64,000 bases of DNA from Corynebacterium tuberculostearicum SK141 (lineage in GTDB: Bacteria > Actinomycetota > Actinomycetes > Mycobacteriales > Mycobacteriaceae). The DNA lies in the NCBI RefSeq assembly GCF_000175635.1, contig NZ_ACVP01000001.1, positions 1 to 64,000 on the forward strand. Direction: 5' to 3'. Positions 34,375-42,771 of this stretch are shown piece by piece. The translations under genes and the position numbers were made by a program. The notes beneath the pieces are model-generated. The model had not been told where the DNA came from and ran no database searches. It saw nothing but the letters and a program-made list of their open reading frames with translations. Numbering within the stretch: position 1 is the first letter of the stretch; every line of letters begins with the position of its first letter.

Positions 34375-36507
34375 CTAGTCCTTCCTGCTGGTGGCTGCTA
34401 AGCGCTGGAAGAATTCCAATCCGGGAAGATCCTCGATAAGCAGGGCAGTGCCGTTGGTATCGCACAGCGGCACGCACCAATTGGGATAGAGCTCGTGCGT
34501 GGTGCCCGGCTGATTCTGCGCACGCACATCGCCCACCATGTCCACCAAGCTGGTGCAGGCAAGTGCTGAAGGCGTGCCCGCAATATAGCGGTGCAGCGCC
34601 ACAGAAATGTCTTCCTCCGCGCCGCGGGAGGCGCGCTCGGCCGGATCCACTAGGTAATCGCGCTGCGGCAAGAGGCCTCGGTCCGCTACCGCGCCCAATA
34701 CGCGGGCCTGCCACTCGATGTCATCGCGCTGCTCGTCCTCGACCGAGCGGGTCAGCACGCCTAAGCGCGCGCGGAGCGAAATATGATCGCCGCGCAGGTA
34801 CGCCAAGGTCGGCGGCAGATCGTGGGTATTGACCGAGGACAGCGCCAGCTGGCGGTACTTGTCCTGCGGCAGCGGGGAGTAGTCATCATCGTCGCGCTCA
34901 AACCACACGATGGAGGTACCCAGCACCGCCTTCTGCGCGAGCACGTCTTGTACCCACGGCTCGACGGTGCCGAGGTCCTCACCGATGACCACCGCACTGG
35001 CGCGCTGCGCCTCTAGCGCCAAGATGCCCACCATGGCTTCAAAGTCATAGGAGACATAGGTGCCCGTCAGCGGGCTGGCCATGCGCGGGATCCAGTACAG
35101 GCGGAAAAGCCCTAAGATGTGGTCCACGCGCACGCCGCCGGCATGGCGGAGCACGGTGGAGAGCATCTCGCGCCACGGGGCATAGCCCGCGGCGGCCAGG
35201 CGCTGCGGGTGCCACGGCGGCTGCGACCAATCCTGGCCCTGCTGGTTATAGTCATCCGGCGGGGCGCCTACCGAGCACTGCGGCGCCAAATACTCAGTGA
35301 GGTTCACGGCATCGGCGCCGCCTGGGTGCACACCCACGGCAAGATCAGTCACCAGGCCCAGGCGCATGCCGGCATCGAGCGCGCGCTGCTGCGCGGCGGC
35401 CAGCTGCTCATCGCACAGGAACTGCAGCCAGGAATAAAAGCGCGTGAGCGTGTCCATGTCCAGGCCTTCGGCATGGCGCTGGCCCGACTGTGCGGCGGCG
35501 TCTTGTTGCGCACACCAATATGCGAAATCGCGCAGGCCGCGGCCTTCCTCGCGGGCGTAGCGCACGAAGGCCTCTTCGCGCTCCGGGGAGGGCTGGTAGT
35601 TAAAGAGCTCGCGCAGCACCTGCAGCTTGGCCTCAAAAATGGTGTCGCGGTCAATCTCCTCGGCGCTGCGATTGCGCTGGCGAAACTCCTCGGCCAGCTC
35701 GCGCACATCATCCTGCAGGTCCTCCGGCAGGAGCTTGAGCTCCGGGATGGATTCGATGTGCAGGTAGAGCGGGTTGATAAAGCGCCGCGTGGTGGGCAGG
35801 TACGGCGAGTCCTCCACCGGCGGAAGCGGCTCGGCCGCATGCAGCGGGTTGACCAGCAAGAAATCCGCGTGCGGGGCCAACGTTTCTGCCAACTGCCCCA
35901 AATCCTGGAAATCGCCGATGCCCCAGGAGGACTCCGAGCGCACCGAATACAGCTGCGCCATCACGCCGCTAATGGGGCGCTCCACAAACTCATCGGCCGT
36001 GGAAAGCCGCGCCGGGGTGATAATCAGCGGGCAGGCATGCTTGCCGATGCCCCCAGACTCCAACACCAACTCGTGGTACCCCATGGGCAGATCGCCGGGG
36101 ATGTGGAAGCTCGCCTCGCCCCACAGGGTGCCATCAACGTCAGCATCCGGGGCGTCATTGGGGTCTTGGTAGACCTCGCGGGTGCCTCCTTCCTCCAGCT
36201 CAATGTGTACGTTGGCGGCATCGCCCGCGTGCACGTGGACCACGAACCCGCGCTCTTGGCCTTGGGGTGCGACAACGCAGTGGGGGAGGGGCTGGGAGGA
36301 GCGGTCCAGGTAGTCGTCGTAAAGCAGCTGCGTGAGCGCCGCATCGTCCGGATTGTCATCGATGGCCACGCCCAAGGCGCGCAGGGTATAGGCAATAGTG
36401 TCTTCAGCGACGTGGACGGGGAAACCAGACTGGGAGGTATAGCTGGTGGCCACGCCGTGGCGCTGAGCGAGTTCTTCAAGCAAGTCGCGGGTAGTCACAG
36501 GCCACAT
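34375..36507 (-). CDS. 4-alpha-glucanotransferase (MalQ, amylomaltase)
   Basis: A GH77 enzyme that rearranges maltodextrins. The 710-residue protein has the N-terminal extension usual in actinobacterial MalQ and GH77 motifs: YSVRSESSWGIGDFQDL, GLVTDLAVGVHPGGAD with the nucleophile Asp, VVIGEDLGTVEPWV with the catalytic Glu, and NTHDLPPTLAYLRG. ATG 36507 is chosen over a longer frame to 36672 because upstream residues are unlike the family and would overlap the divergent fadD promoter. Confidence 0.9.
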   Translation of the reverse strand: MWPVTTRDLLEELAQRHGVATSYTSQSGFPVHVAEDTIAYTLRALGVAIDDNPDDAALTQLLYDDYLDRSSQPLPHCVVAPQGQERGFVVHVHAGDAANVHIELEEGGTREVYQDPNDAPDADVDGTLWGEASFHIPGDLPMGYHELVLESGGIGKHACPLIITPARLSTADEFVERPISGVMAQLYSVRSESSWGIGDFQDLGQLAETLAPHADFLLVNPLHAAEPLPPVEDSPYLPTTRRFINPLYLHIESIPELKLLPEDLQDDVRELAEEFRQRNRSAEEIDRDTIFEAKLQVLRELFNYQPSPEREEAFVRYAREEGRGLRDFAYWCAQQDAAAQSGQRHAEGLDMDTLTRFYSWLQFLCDEQLAAAQQRALDAGMRLGLVTDLAVGVHPGGADAVNLTEYLAPQCSVGAPPDDYNQQGQDWSQPPWHPQRLAAAGYAPWREMLSTVLRHAGGVRVDHILGLFRLYWIPRMASPLTGTYVSYDFEAMVGILALEAQRASAVVIGEDLGTVEPWVQDVLAQKAVLGTSIVWFERDDDDYSPLPQDKYRQLALSSVNTHDLPPTLAYLRGDHISLRARLGVLTRSVEDEQRDDIEWQARVLGAVADRGLLPQRDYLVDPAERASRGAEEDISVALHRYIAGTPSALACTSLVDMVGDVRAQNQPGTTHELYPNWCVPLCDTNGTALLIEDLPGLEFFQRLAATSRKD

Positions 36508-36592
36508 TGTGCCACGGGGACAACGCACCTGCTGGGGAACAGATTGGTACAGTAGGCGAAGATTAATAATTAGCTGTTCGAAAGGACACCGC

Positions 36593-38425
36593 GTGACCCT
36601 GCAAGAAGTGCATACCCCGGCGCAATTTACTATCGAGCCGGGCGAAACCTGCCTGACCGCCCTCATGGACACCGCGAAGAAGCGCCCTCACGGCGTCATG
36701 TTCACCCGCCCGGCTAACTACGAGTGGGTCAACGTCACGGGTAAAGAATTCATCGATGAGGTCTTTGAAGTAGCCCAGGGACTTATCGCCCTAGGCGTGC
36801 AGCAGGGGGATCGCGTCGCCCTCATCTCTGCCACCCGCTATGAGTGGTCCCTGCTGGACTTTGCCATCTGGGCCGCCGGTGCCGCCTCCGTGCCGGTCTA
36901 CCCGTCCTCGTCCGCCTCCCAGGTGCGTTGGATCATCGAGGACTCCGGCGCCGTGCTCGCCATTACGGAAACCCGCGAGCACTCCGAGCTGGTAGAAAAC
37001 CTGGTGCTGCAGGAAGACGGCGAACCCAACCTCAAGGGCTCCCCATCGCAGCTGCGCCGCGTGCTGGAAATTAACTCCTCTGCCATCGATACCTTGAAGT
37101 TCGAGGGCCGCGGCGTGGCCGCCGACGAGGTCTACGCCCGCATCAAGGCCACCTCCACCGATGACCTGGCTTCTTTGGTTTATACTTCCGGCACAACCGG
37201 ACGACCCAAGGGCTGCATCCTGACCCACCGCAACTGGCTGGCCCAGACCCGTGGCTTGTGCACCAACCCGATTGGCATCTTCGCAGTGCCGGGCAGCCAC
37301 ACCCTGACCTTCCTGCCGCTGGCCCACGTCTTTGCCCGCGCGGTATCCATTGCGGTGGCCATGCGCGGCGCCTCCCAGAATCACTGGTCGGACTTTTCCA
37401 CCATCTCCATCGAATTCGCTCGCTCCCGCCCGAATGTCATTTTGGGCGTTCCGCGCGTCTTTGAAAAGGTGCGCAACTCTGCCGCCGCTAAGGCGGCCGA
37501 TTCCGGCATCAAGTCCCTGCTTTTTGAGCAGTCCGAGAAAGTAGCCATCGAGTACTCCAAGGCTTTGGATAAGCCGGAGGGCCCGGACCGCCTGCTGAAG
37601 GCCAAGCACAAGGTCTTTGACAAGCTGGTGTACTCCACCATCCGCAAGGGCGTGGGCGGCAACGTGAACTACTGCATTACCGGTGGCTCGGCCATGGGCC
37701 ATGACCTGCTGCACTGGTACCGCGGCATCGGCATCCCGGTCTATGAGGGCTATGGCCTGACCGAGGTCGCCGCCGCGGCCGCGGTGGACTTTGTGGATCA
37801 GTCCATCGGCACTGTTGGCCCGCCGATGGGTGGCGTGACCTTCCGCATCAATGAGGAAGGCGAAATCTGCATCAAGGGCGATATCGTCTTCCACGGTTAC
37901 TGGAATAATCCGGAAGCCACGGCCGAGGCCCTCGAGGATGGCTGGTACAACACCGGCGACCTGGGTGAGATTGATGAGGACGGCAAGCTCGTTATCACCG
38001 GCCGCAAGAAGGACCTCATTGTCACGGCCGGCGGCAAGAATGTCTCGCCCGGCCCGATGGAGGATATCTTGCGCGGGCACCCGCTTATCTCCCAGGCCAT
38101 GGTGGTAGGCGATGGCAAGCCCTTCGTCGGCGTGCTGCTGACCCTGGATCCGGACATTTTGAAGCGCTGGAAGCTGGACCACAACATTCCGGAGAATCGC
38201 TCCATGCGCGAGCTGGCTACCGATCCGACCCTGCGCGCGGAGCTGCAGGATGCCATCAACCAGGTCAATGCCACCGTCTCCCACGCGGAGGGGATTAAGA
38301 AGTTCTACATCCTCGAATCTGACCTTACCGAGGAAGAAAACGAGCTGACCCCCACCATGAAGGTCAAGCGTAACGTGGTTTCGCAGCGCTATGCCGCGGC
38401 CATCGAGCACCTGTACAAGCGCTAG
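36593..38425 (+). CDS. Long-chain fatty-acid-CoA ligase (FadD15 type)
   Basis: An adenylate-forming enzyme of 610 residues that activates fatty acids with CoA. Motifs: YTSGTTGRPKG (A3), YGLTEVAAAAAVD (A5), DGWYNTGDLGEID (A7) and GRKKDLIVTAGGKNVSP (A8). GTG 36593 is preceded by GAAAGGA. It fits FadD-type enzymes of mycolic-acid bacteria, where it may feed membrane and mycolate lipids. It is monocistronic, ending in a strong terminator. Confidence 0.9.
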   Translation: MTLQEVHTPAQFTIEPGETCLTALMDTAKKRPHGVMFTRPANYEWVNVTGKEFIDEVFEVAQGLIALGVQQGDRVALISATRYEWSLLDFAIWAAGAASVPVYPSSSASQVRWIIEDSGAVLAITETREHSELVENLVLQEDGEPNLKGSPSQLRRVLEINSSAIDTLKFEGRGVAADEVYARIKATSTDDLASLVYTSGTTGRPKGCILTHRNWLAQTRGLCTNPIGIFAVPGSHTLTFLPLAHVFARAVSIAVAMRGASQNHWSDFSTISIEFARSRPNVILGVPRVFEKVRNSAAAKAADSGIKSLLFEQSEKVAIEYSKALDKPEGPDRLLKAKHKVFDKLVYSTIRKGVGGNVNYCITGGSAMGHDLLHWYRGIGIPVYEGYGLTEVAAAAAVDFVDQSIGTVGPPMGGVTFRINEEGEICIKGDIVFHGYWNNPEATAEALEDGWYNTGDLGEIDEDGKLVITGRKKDLIVTAGGKNVSPGPMEDILRGHPLISQAMVVGDGKPFVGVLLTLDPDILKRWKLDHNIPENRSMRELATDPTLRAELQDAINQVNATVSHAEGIKKFYILESDLTEEENELTPTMKVKRNVVSQRYAAAIEHLYKR

Positions 38426-38439
38426 TCCGCGCGACGGGT

Positions 38440-38474
38440 ACACCCGAGGGAATTCCCTCGGGTGTTTCTTTTTG
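38440..38474 (+). terminator. Terminator of the fadD-type gene
   Basis: ACACCCGAGGGAATTCCCTCGGGTGT is a perfect 26-base self-complementary stem (13 bp arms), split here as ACACCCGAGGGAA and TTCCCTCGGGTGT, followed by TTCTTTTT. Confidence 0.92.
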
Positions 38475-38625
38475 CCCTGCTTGCCGACGCCCCCTTCTGC
38501 AGCTCACCCCACCATCCTCACCCCAGTGCGGGCGAACCTGCCATAAACCTGTGAATGGCTTCGGAGTGTCGCGCGCTCGCGGCGGCGGATCTCGCATAAA
38601 GTCGTGAGGCGTTACAGCAAACCTC

Positions 38626-38642
38626 AACCTCTACTAGAGGTT
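38626..38642. promoter_or_regulatory. 17-bp perfect palindrome
   Basis: AACCTCTA-C-TAGAGGTT lies 36 bases upstream of the ATG of the following gene and near its expected promoter. The symmetry and position fit a repressor operator; no known motif was matched. Confidence 0.45.
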
Positions 38643-38677
38643 AGAAATGGGACCGTGGAAGGAGTGGCTCGAAGCCA

Positions 38678-39358
38678 ATGCACAAAATCGCCGCCGAGCT
38701 GCGCCACCGCGAGCTTACGCAAGAGATTTACAATATCGGCGACGAAGTCGCAGAGTACCTCGAGCACCTCATTGAAGCCATCGAGGATTGGGACGAAGAG
38801 CTGTGCATGGATTGCCTAGCTGAGCTGGGCGATATCGTCGAAGATGCCCGCGTTGACTCCGGCCGTTGTGTAGGCGAGCTGATGGGCCTGCGCCAAGCCC
38901 TTGTCTCCGGCGTGCGCTCGGGTACCATTTCCGCCGCTTCTTCCGGCGTGAACGACGTGGAAGAGCCGGAACAACTGACCCCGCGCCTGCTGGATGAGCG
39001 ATTCCCCATCTCTAAGCCCATCGTGGTACACGAGCTGGCCGAGTCCCTGCGCTCTCGCACCCAGACCGTGGCGGATTACCTCCGCGAGGTAGTCGAGTAC
39101 GTGCTCGCGCAAACCGACGCCGTGGCCCGCAACCTCGACATGGTCTCGCTGCCGCACTTGTATAAGCGCACCGGCGAGTCCGCCCTCATTGCGGTCCAAG
39201 CGTGGAAGCACACGGTGCTGGATACCCACCCGGCCTATGTCCGCACGATGCGCGGGCATAACCCACCGCAGTTCCTAGAAGAGCGCGCCCGGGTTGCCGC
39301 GGTGGTGGAAAAAGTCCGCGCTAAGCGCGAGGCGGCCCGCCGGGCTACAACTGCATAA
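38678..39358 (+). CDS. Conserved hypothetical helical protein
   Basis: A 226-residue protein, nearly all helical by composition, with a very acidic first third (EYLEHLIEAIEDWDEELCMDCL) and a basic C-terminal end (KVRAKREAARRATTA). No signal or membrane segment. AAGGAG lies 13 bases before the ATG, a wide spacing. The gene is monocistronic, with a palindrome upstream and a terminator downstream. I do not recognise a function. Confidence 0.7.
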   Translation: MHKIAAELRHRELTQEIYNIGDEVAEYLEHLIEAIEDWDEELCMDCLAELGDIVEDARVDSGRCVGELMGLRQALVSGVRSGTISAASSGVNDVEEPEQLTPRLLDERFPISKPIVVHELAESLRSRTQTVADYLREVVEYVLAQTDAVARNLDMVSLPHLYKRTGESALIAVQAWKHTVLDTHPAYVRTMRGHNPPQFLEERARVAAVVEKVRAKREAARRATTA

Positions 39359-39396
39359 ACCACATAGACTTCCTTGTTTCACGCAAGGGGATGTTC

Positions 39397-39437
39397 ACGG
39401 CCACCGAGATTCCCTCTCTCGGTGGCCGTTGAAGTTT
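39397..39437 (+). terminator. Terminator after the helical protein gene
   Basis: ACGGCCACCGAGA pairs with TCTCGGTGGCCGT across a short loop, followed by a T-rich stretch. Confidence 0.75.
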
Positions 39438-39702
39438 TCTGCGCTAGGGTGCCCTAATTCGGGGAAGCATTTAGGGAAATTTTAGGTTAACGGCCGTTCC
39501 ATATAATTTTTGTTATTCCTGTTCAGCGGCTTGGGTGCTGTATTCAGCGGTATTGTTGATGGGTCAACCTTAAGATCTAAGTAGAAAATGCTCTCAACGC
39601 GCTGTAGGGTATTTCCCGTCCAGGCGAACGCCGTGACCTAGCATCATCCACACGCGGCGCGCGCAATCACATTCTTTAACCACATCTACAGGGAGTTAAA
39701 CC
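39438..39702 (+). promoter_or_regulatory. Promoter and long leader of the collagen-like surface protein
   Basis: No gene is seen here. TATAAT at 39502-39507 is the best -10 and would give a leader of about 190 bases; TAGCAT near 39640 is an alternative closer promoter. AGGGAG lies 8 bases before the ATG at 39703. A long leader on a surface-protein gene may carry post-transcriptional control. Confidence 0.5.
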
Positions 39703-41445
39703 ATGGGCGCACGCCGAACTTCTCGCCTCATTGCCAGCGCAGTGGCCGTAGCCACCTTCTCTTCCATCACTGTTGTGCCTAACGCCGTCGCCGCCGACGA
39801 CACCACCTTTGTCGAGGAAAAGACCACCGACGGTACCGTAAGCCTCAACGGCATCGAATTCGATGAGGACGGCAACCTGCTGGAGGAAAACAACGCCGGC
39901 GATAAGGCGATGGAAGAACTCGACGCAGAAGAAGACGCCGCCGAGTCCATCACCCCGTACGCCGTAGACGGCGCGGAGGAGACCGCCGAAGCTCCGGCTT
40001 CTGAGGAGTCTGCAAAGCCAACCACCCTCGAGGAACTCGCACAGACTGAGGCCTCCAACGGCGACGTCAACGTCAAGGTGGTCAAGGATGAGCAGAAGGA
40101 CAAGCTTGTTTGTGAGGTCACTGATGCCCCTGACAAGGAAGGCAACATGCTCGACCTGAAGCTTGCGCTGGCTAAGGCCTTCTACGATGGCGGCGAAAAG
40201 ATCCTCAAGACCGTCTGGGAGATCATCCCGGTTGTCGGCGACCTCGTTCCGGCTGATTTCATCGATAAGATTTCCGGTAAGACCTGGGACGGCATTGCCA
40301 AGCTGGTCAAGGAAGGCGAGAAGGACAAGACCGTTACCTGGGATCTCTCCCGCGCCCAGGGTATGGCCATCGGCCGTATCGATAACGCCGATGCCGACGT
40401 TGATATGAACAACCCGGATGGTGCTAAGAAGACCGTCTCCGGCCTGCTTAAGTTCGCCGACGGCGCCTTTGGCAAGGGCACCAAGGTTATCTTGAAGCTC
40501 TTTAATGCAGCCGTTACCATCGCCGGCCTGGTTCCAGGTGCGAGCGTCGCCGGCGACCTGAAGCTGAGCAAGGACCAGCAGAAGAGCATCGAAGACTCCC
40601 TGAATAACATCTCCACCGCAGCTTCCGATCTCGCGGCCGTCAACGCCCCAGCCGGCCAGCTGTGCTCCGATATGCTCAACGGCAAGAAGACCAAGGACCA
40701 GCCTGCCGAGGAGAGCCCTTCCGAGGAGCCTTCTTCTGAGGAGACCACTTCCGAGGCTCCGGCTTCTGAGGATGCTACCTCTGAGGAGACCACCCCGTCC
40801 GAGTCCGCAGAAGAGACCTCCGCCGAGGAGACCTCCGCTGAAGAAACGGCCACCGAAGAGCCGACCTCCGCAGAAGAAACTTCCGCTGAAGAGCCGACCT
40901 CTGAGGAATCCACCGAACCTTCCACTACCGAAGCTGCGGTTGTTCCGGGCAAAGACGGCCAGGACGGTAAGGACGGCCAGGATGGCGTAGACGGTAAGGA
41001 TGGCCAGGATGGCCGCGACGGTCGCGATGGCCGTGACGGTCGTGACGGTAAGGATGGCGAGAACGGCCGCGATGGACGCGATGGTCGCGACGGCGAAGAT
41101 GGCCAAGACGGTAAGGACGGCCGCGACGGCGAAGATGGCCGAGACGGACGTGATGGCCGAGACGGTCGCGACGGCGAAGATGGCCAAGACGGTAAGGACG
41201 GCCGCGACGGCGAAGATGGCCGAGACGGACGTGATGGCCGAGACGGTCGCGACGGACGTGACGGCCGCGATGGCATCAACGGTAAGGACGGCAAGGACGC
41301 AGACATGTCTTCCGTCGCAGGGTTCTCCTTCCTGGCTGCGCTCGTAGGCGGCGGCACGGTGCTGGGCATCCTGTCCACCATTGACTACCTCTACACCCAC
41401 GGCATGCTGCCGAAGAACAGCGTCCCATGGCGCATCAACCAGTAA
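39703..41445 (+). CDS. Secreted collagen-like surface protein
   Basis: The 580-residue protein has a signal peptide (1-30, ending AVAAD), a helical domain of about 250 residues, an extended Ser/Glu/Thr-rich region (about 335-410) and a collagen-like region of 39 consecutive Gly-X-Y triplets (416-532). Almost every triplet has Asp in the third place (GKD, GQD, GRD, GED), with X usually Arg, Lys, Gln or Glu. A hydrophobic segment follows (about 538-562) with a short tail and no LPXTG motif, so anchoring is probably by this segment or in the mycolate envelope. Likely a stalk projecting a binding domain; the N-terminal domain is not recognised. Confidence 0.85.
   Translation: MGARRTSRLIASAVAVATFSSITVVPNAVAADDTTFVEEKTTDGTVSLNGIEFDEDGNLLEENNAGDKAMEELDAEEDAAESITPYAVDGAEETAEAPASEESAKPTTLEELAQTEASNGDVNVKVVKDEQKDKLVCEVTDAPDKEGNMLDLKLALAKAFYDGGEKILKTVWEIIPVVGDLVPADFIDKISGKTWDGIAKLVKEGEKDKTVTWDLSRAQGMAIGRIDNADADVDMNNPDGAKKTVSGLLKFADGAFGKGTKVILKLFNAAVTIAGLVPGASVAGDLKLSKDQQKSIEDSLNNISTAASDLAAVNAPAGQLCSDMLNGKKTKDQPAEESPSEEPSSEETTSEAPASEDATSEETTPSESAEETSAEETSAEETATEEPTSAEETSAEEPTSEESTEPSTTEAAVVPGKDGQDGKDGQDGVDGKDGQDGRDGRDGRDGRDGKDGENGRDGRDGRDGEDGQDGKDGRDGEDGRDGRDGRDGRDGEDGQDGKDGRDGEDGRDGRDGRDGRDGRDGRDGINGKDGKDADMSSVAGFSFLAALVGGGTVLGILSTIDYLYTHGMLPKNSVPWRINQ
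41083..41254 (+). repeat. Perfect 81-bp tandem duplication inside the collagen region
   Basis: 41083-41163 and 41164-41244 are identical at all 81 bases, and the first 11 bases of a third unit follow. Each unit encodes nine Gly-X-Asp triplets in frame. Surrounding triplets differ in third-base choice, so the identity reflects recent duplication rather than protein constraint. Confidence 0.92.
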
Positions 41446-41480
41446 GACCTTCCTGTTGAGGCATTAGCTGGAAGTAGTAG

Positions 41481-41517
41481 AGCCTCCGCGAGCATGCGCT
41501 CGCGGAGGCTTTTTCTT
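41481..41517 (+). terminator. Terminator of the collagen-like gene
   Basis: AGCCTCCGCGAGC pairs with GCTCGCGGAGGCT across a 4-base loop, then TTTTCTT. Confidence 0.92.
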
Positions 41518-41567
41518 ATTGCGGGCGAAGTCTCGGTGGGTTCTCTTGCAAGGCATTCGCCATTACC

Positions 41568-41633
41568 CGCCCTTCGCGCTCACCGGCGCAGCCGACTCCG
41601 CGGCGAAAGCACCGCTGGTGAGCGCGAAGGGCG
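41568..41633. repeat. 17-bp inverted repeat with 32-bp spacer
   Basis: CGCCCTTCGCGCTCACC (41568-41584) and its exact complement at 41617-41633 flank 32 bases. It lies between the collagen-gene terminator and the DUF559-like gene. It could be a second, longer hairpin on the leftward transcript or a remnant of a mobile repeat; no T-run adjoins it. Confidence 0.55.
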
Positions 41634-41670
41634 GCGGGGTAGAGGATGGCGGGAGGCAGGAAGCGTGGAC

Positions 41671-42543
41671 TTAGGCAGAACGGGCGGCTTTTTGTCTGGC
41701 GGAGATGGTGGAAATGAGGTCGGTTAGGAAACGAGTGGGGCGGTCGATGAGCTGTCGCGGGGTATAGCAGAGGACGGTGAAGCCAGCCTCGCGCAGACGT
41801 CGGTGGCGCTCATGCTGATGGCGAAGTGCCTTCGCGGGGATGATGTCGATGAGGTAGGCGCTGTTGATGCATAGGGCGGTCGTGATGCCAGGCAGCGCGG
41901 TGAAGGGCGCCTCGAAGAACATGGGCCAGGGGAAATCGGCCTCAATGAGGAGGGCGCGGGCGAAAGACTCGTAGGGAGAGCGGGAAAGGGAAGAGGCGTG
42001 GTGGATTACGGAGCGGACGATGCGGCTATTGCGCACCCGGCCCATGCGGGCGAACTCTTCCTTGAGGTCTTCCCGGCTGAGGCCGGAGCGCAAAGCCGAG
42101 TCGGCGGCGATGAGGCCGTCGGTGAAGCCGTGGTAGCGGGCGACGTCGATAACCGCGCGGGCCTTGGAAACGCAGCGGGTGCCGTCCACGAGGACGGGCT
42201 CGGGAAGTAAAGCTTTGCGGTAGATGCGCTCGGGATGGCGGCGGTCCTTGTGGGGAAGCGTGTTGGTGGGAAGCGCCATTTCAATCTTTTCTTCGGCCGT
42301 GGCGATGACCCACAGCCCGTGCACGCGGGCGGCGGACTTGGAGATGAGCACCGCGGTATAGGCGCTGCGGGCGGCGGCGATGGCGCGTAGGCGCAGCTGG
42401 GAGGGAAAGTTGAGGTCGTGGTAGTGATCGCGCCGGACGGCGATGCGTGGTGCGAGTTTGAGGTAGGTGCCGTTTTTCAGGTCGGTCCAAAAGGTGGGGT
42501 GGTTGGTGCGGATGGAGTCGATATTGGTCAGTGGTGGTGTCAT
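41671..42543 (-). CDS. DUF559-like protein with a Vsr-type nuclease fold at the C-terminus
   Basis: A 290-residue basic protein. The C-terminal 90 residues (NSAYLIDIIPAKALRHQHERHRRLREAGFTVLCYT) resemble DUF559/Vsr endonuclease-like proteins, with IDI and the H/R-rich helix in the expected places; the canonical catalytic pattern is not fully clear. The N-terminal part resembles AbiEi-like winged-helix segments seen in such actinobacterial proteins. ATG at 42543 is chosen because AGGAGG is adjacent, though very close. Biological role unknown; possibly DNA repair or defence. Confidence 0.6.
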   Translation of the reverse strand: MTPPLTNIDSIRTNHPTFWTDLKNGTYLKLAPRIAVRRDHYHDLNFPSQLRLRAIAAARSAYTAVLISKSAARVHGLWVIATAEEKIEMALPTNTLPHKDRRHPERIYRKALLPEPVLVDGTRCVSKARAVIDVARYHGFTDGLIAADSALRSGLSREDLKEEFARMGRVRNSRIVRSVIHHASSLSRSPYESFARALLIEADFPWPMFFEAPFTALPGITTALCINSAYLIDIIPAKALRHQHERHRRLREAGFTVLCYTPRQLIDRPTRFLTDLISTISARQKAARSA

Positions 42544-42597
42544 GCCTCCTAGGCAAGGACACGCCGCCGGCCGGCGCGAGGAGGTGGCGGCCGGGCC

Positions 42598-42673
42598 TGT
42601 GGATAACAACGACGCGGGGAAAGGCGAGTGAGCGAAGTGGCGGCTGGGAAAGTTACGGCCACAGTTATCCACA
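42598..42673. promoter_or_regulatory. Second pair of DnaA-box sequences, inverted
   Basis: TTATCCACA occurs on the minus strand at 42598-42606 and on the plus strand at 42665-42673, in the 228-bp gene-free gap between the DUF559-like gene and the CNNM/CBS genes. No promoter motif was recognised around them. Confidence 0.5.
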
Positions 42674-42771
42674 GTCGGGGGCAACATCCCTTGCGCGTGG
42701 GAGCAAAAACGACAAAGCCCGCGCCGGCCACAATGAAGCGGGCACGGGCGCGGGCGAGGTCGCGGCAGGAA

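Noticed and set aside
34375..36672. Longer malQ starting at 36672
   Set aside because: The extra 55 residues look unlike the family and would overlap the divergent fadD gene region; ATG 36507 fits better.
36791..38443. 550-codon antisense frame over the acyl-CoA ligase gene
   Set aside because: Opposite-strand frames of this length are expected in high-GC genes; the plus frame has the full adenylate-forming motifs.
39481..39500. Possible DtxR box TTAGGTTA upstream of the collagen-like gene
   Set aside because: Only the first half matches the 19-bp consensus (about 9 of 19 positions).
39676..41400. 574-codon open frame on the minus strand over the collagen-like gene
   Set aside because: It is an artefact of the low-complexity Gly-X-Asp repeat; the predicted product is a Gly/Leu/Ala repeat chain, whereas the plus frame has a signal peptide, ribosome site and terminator.
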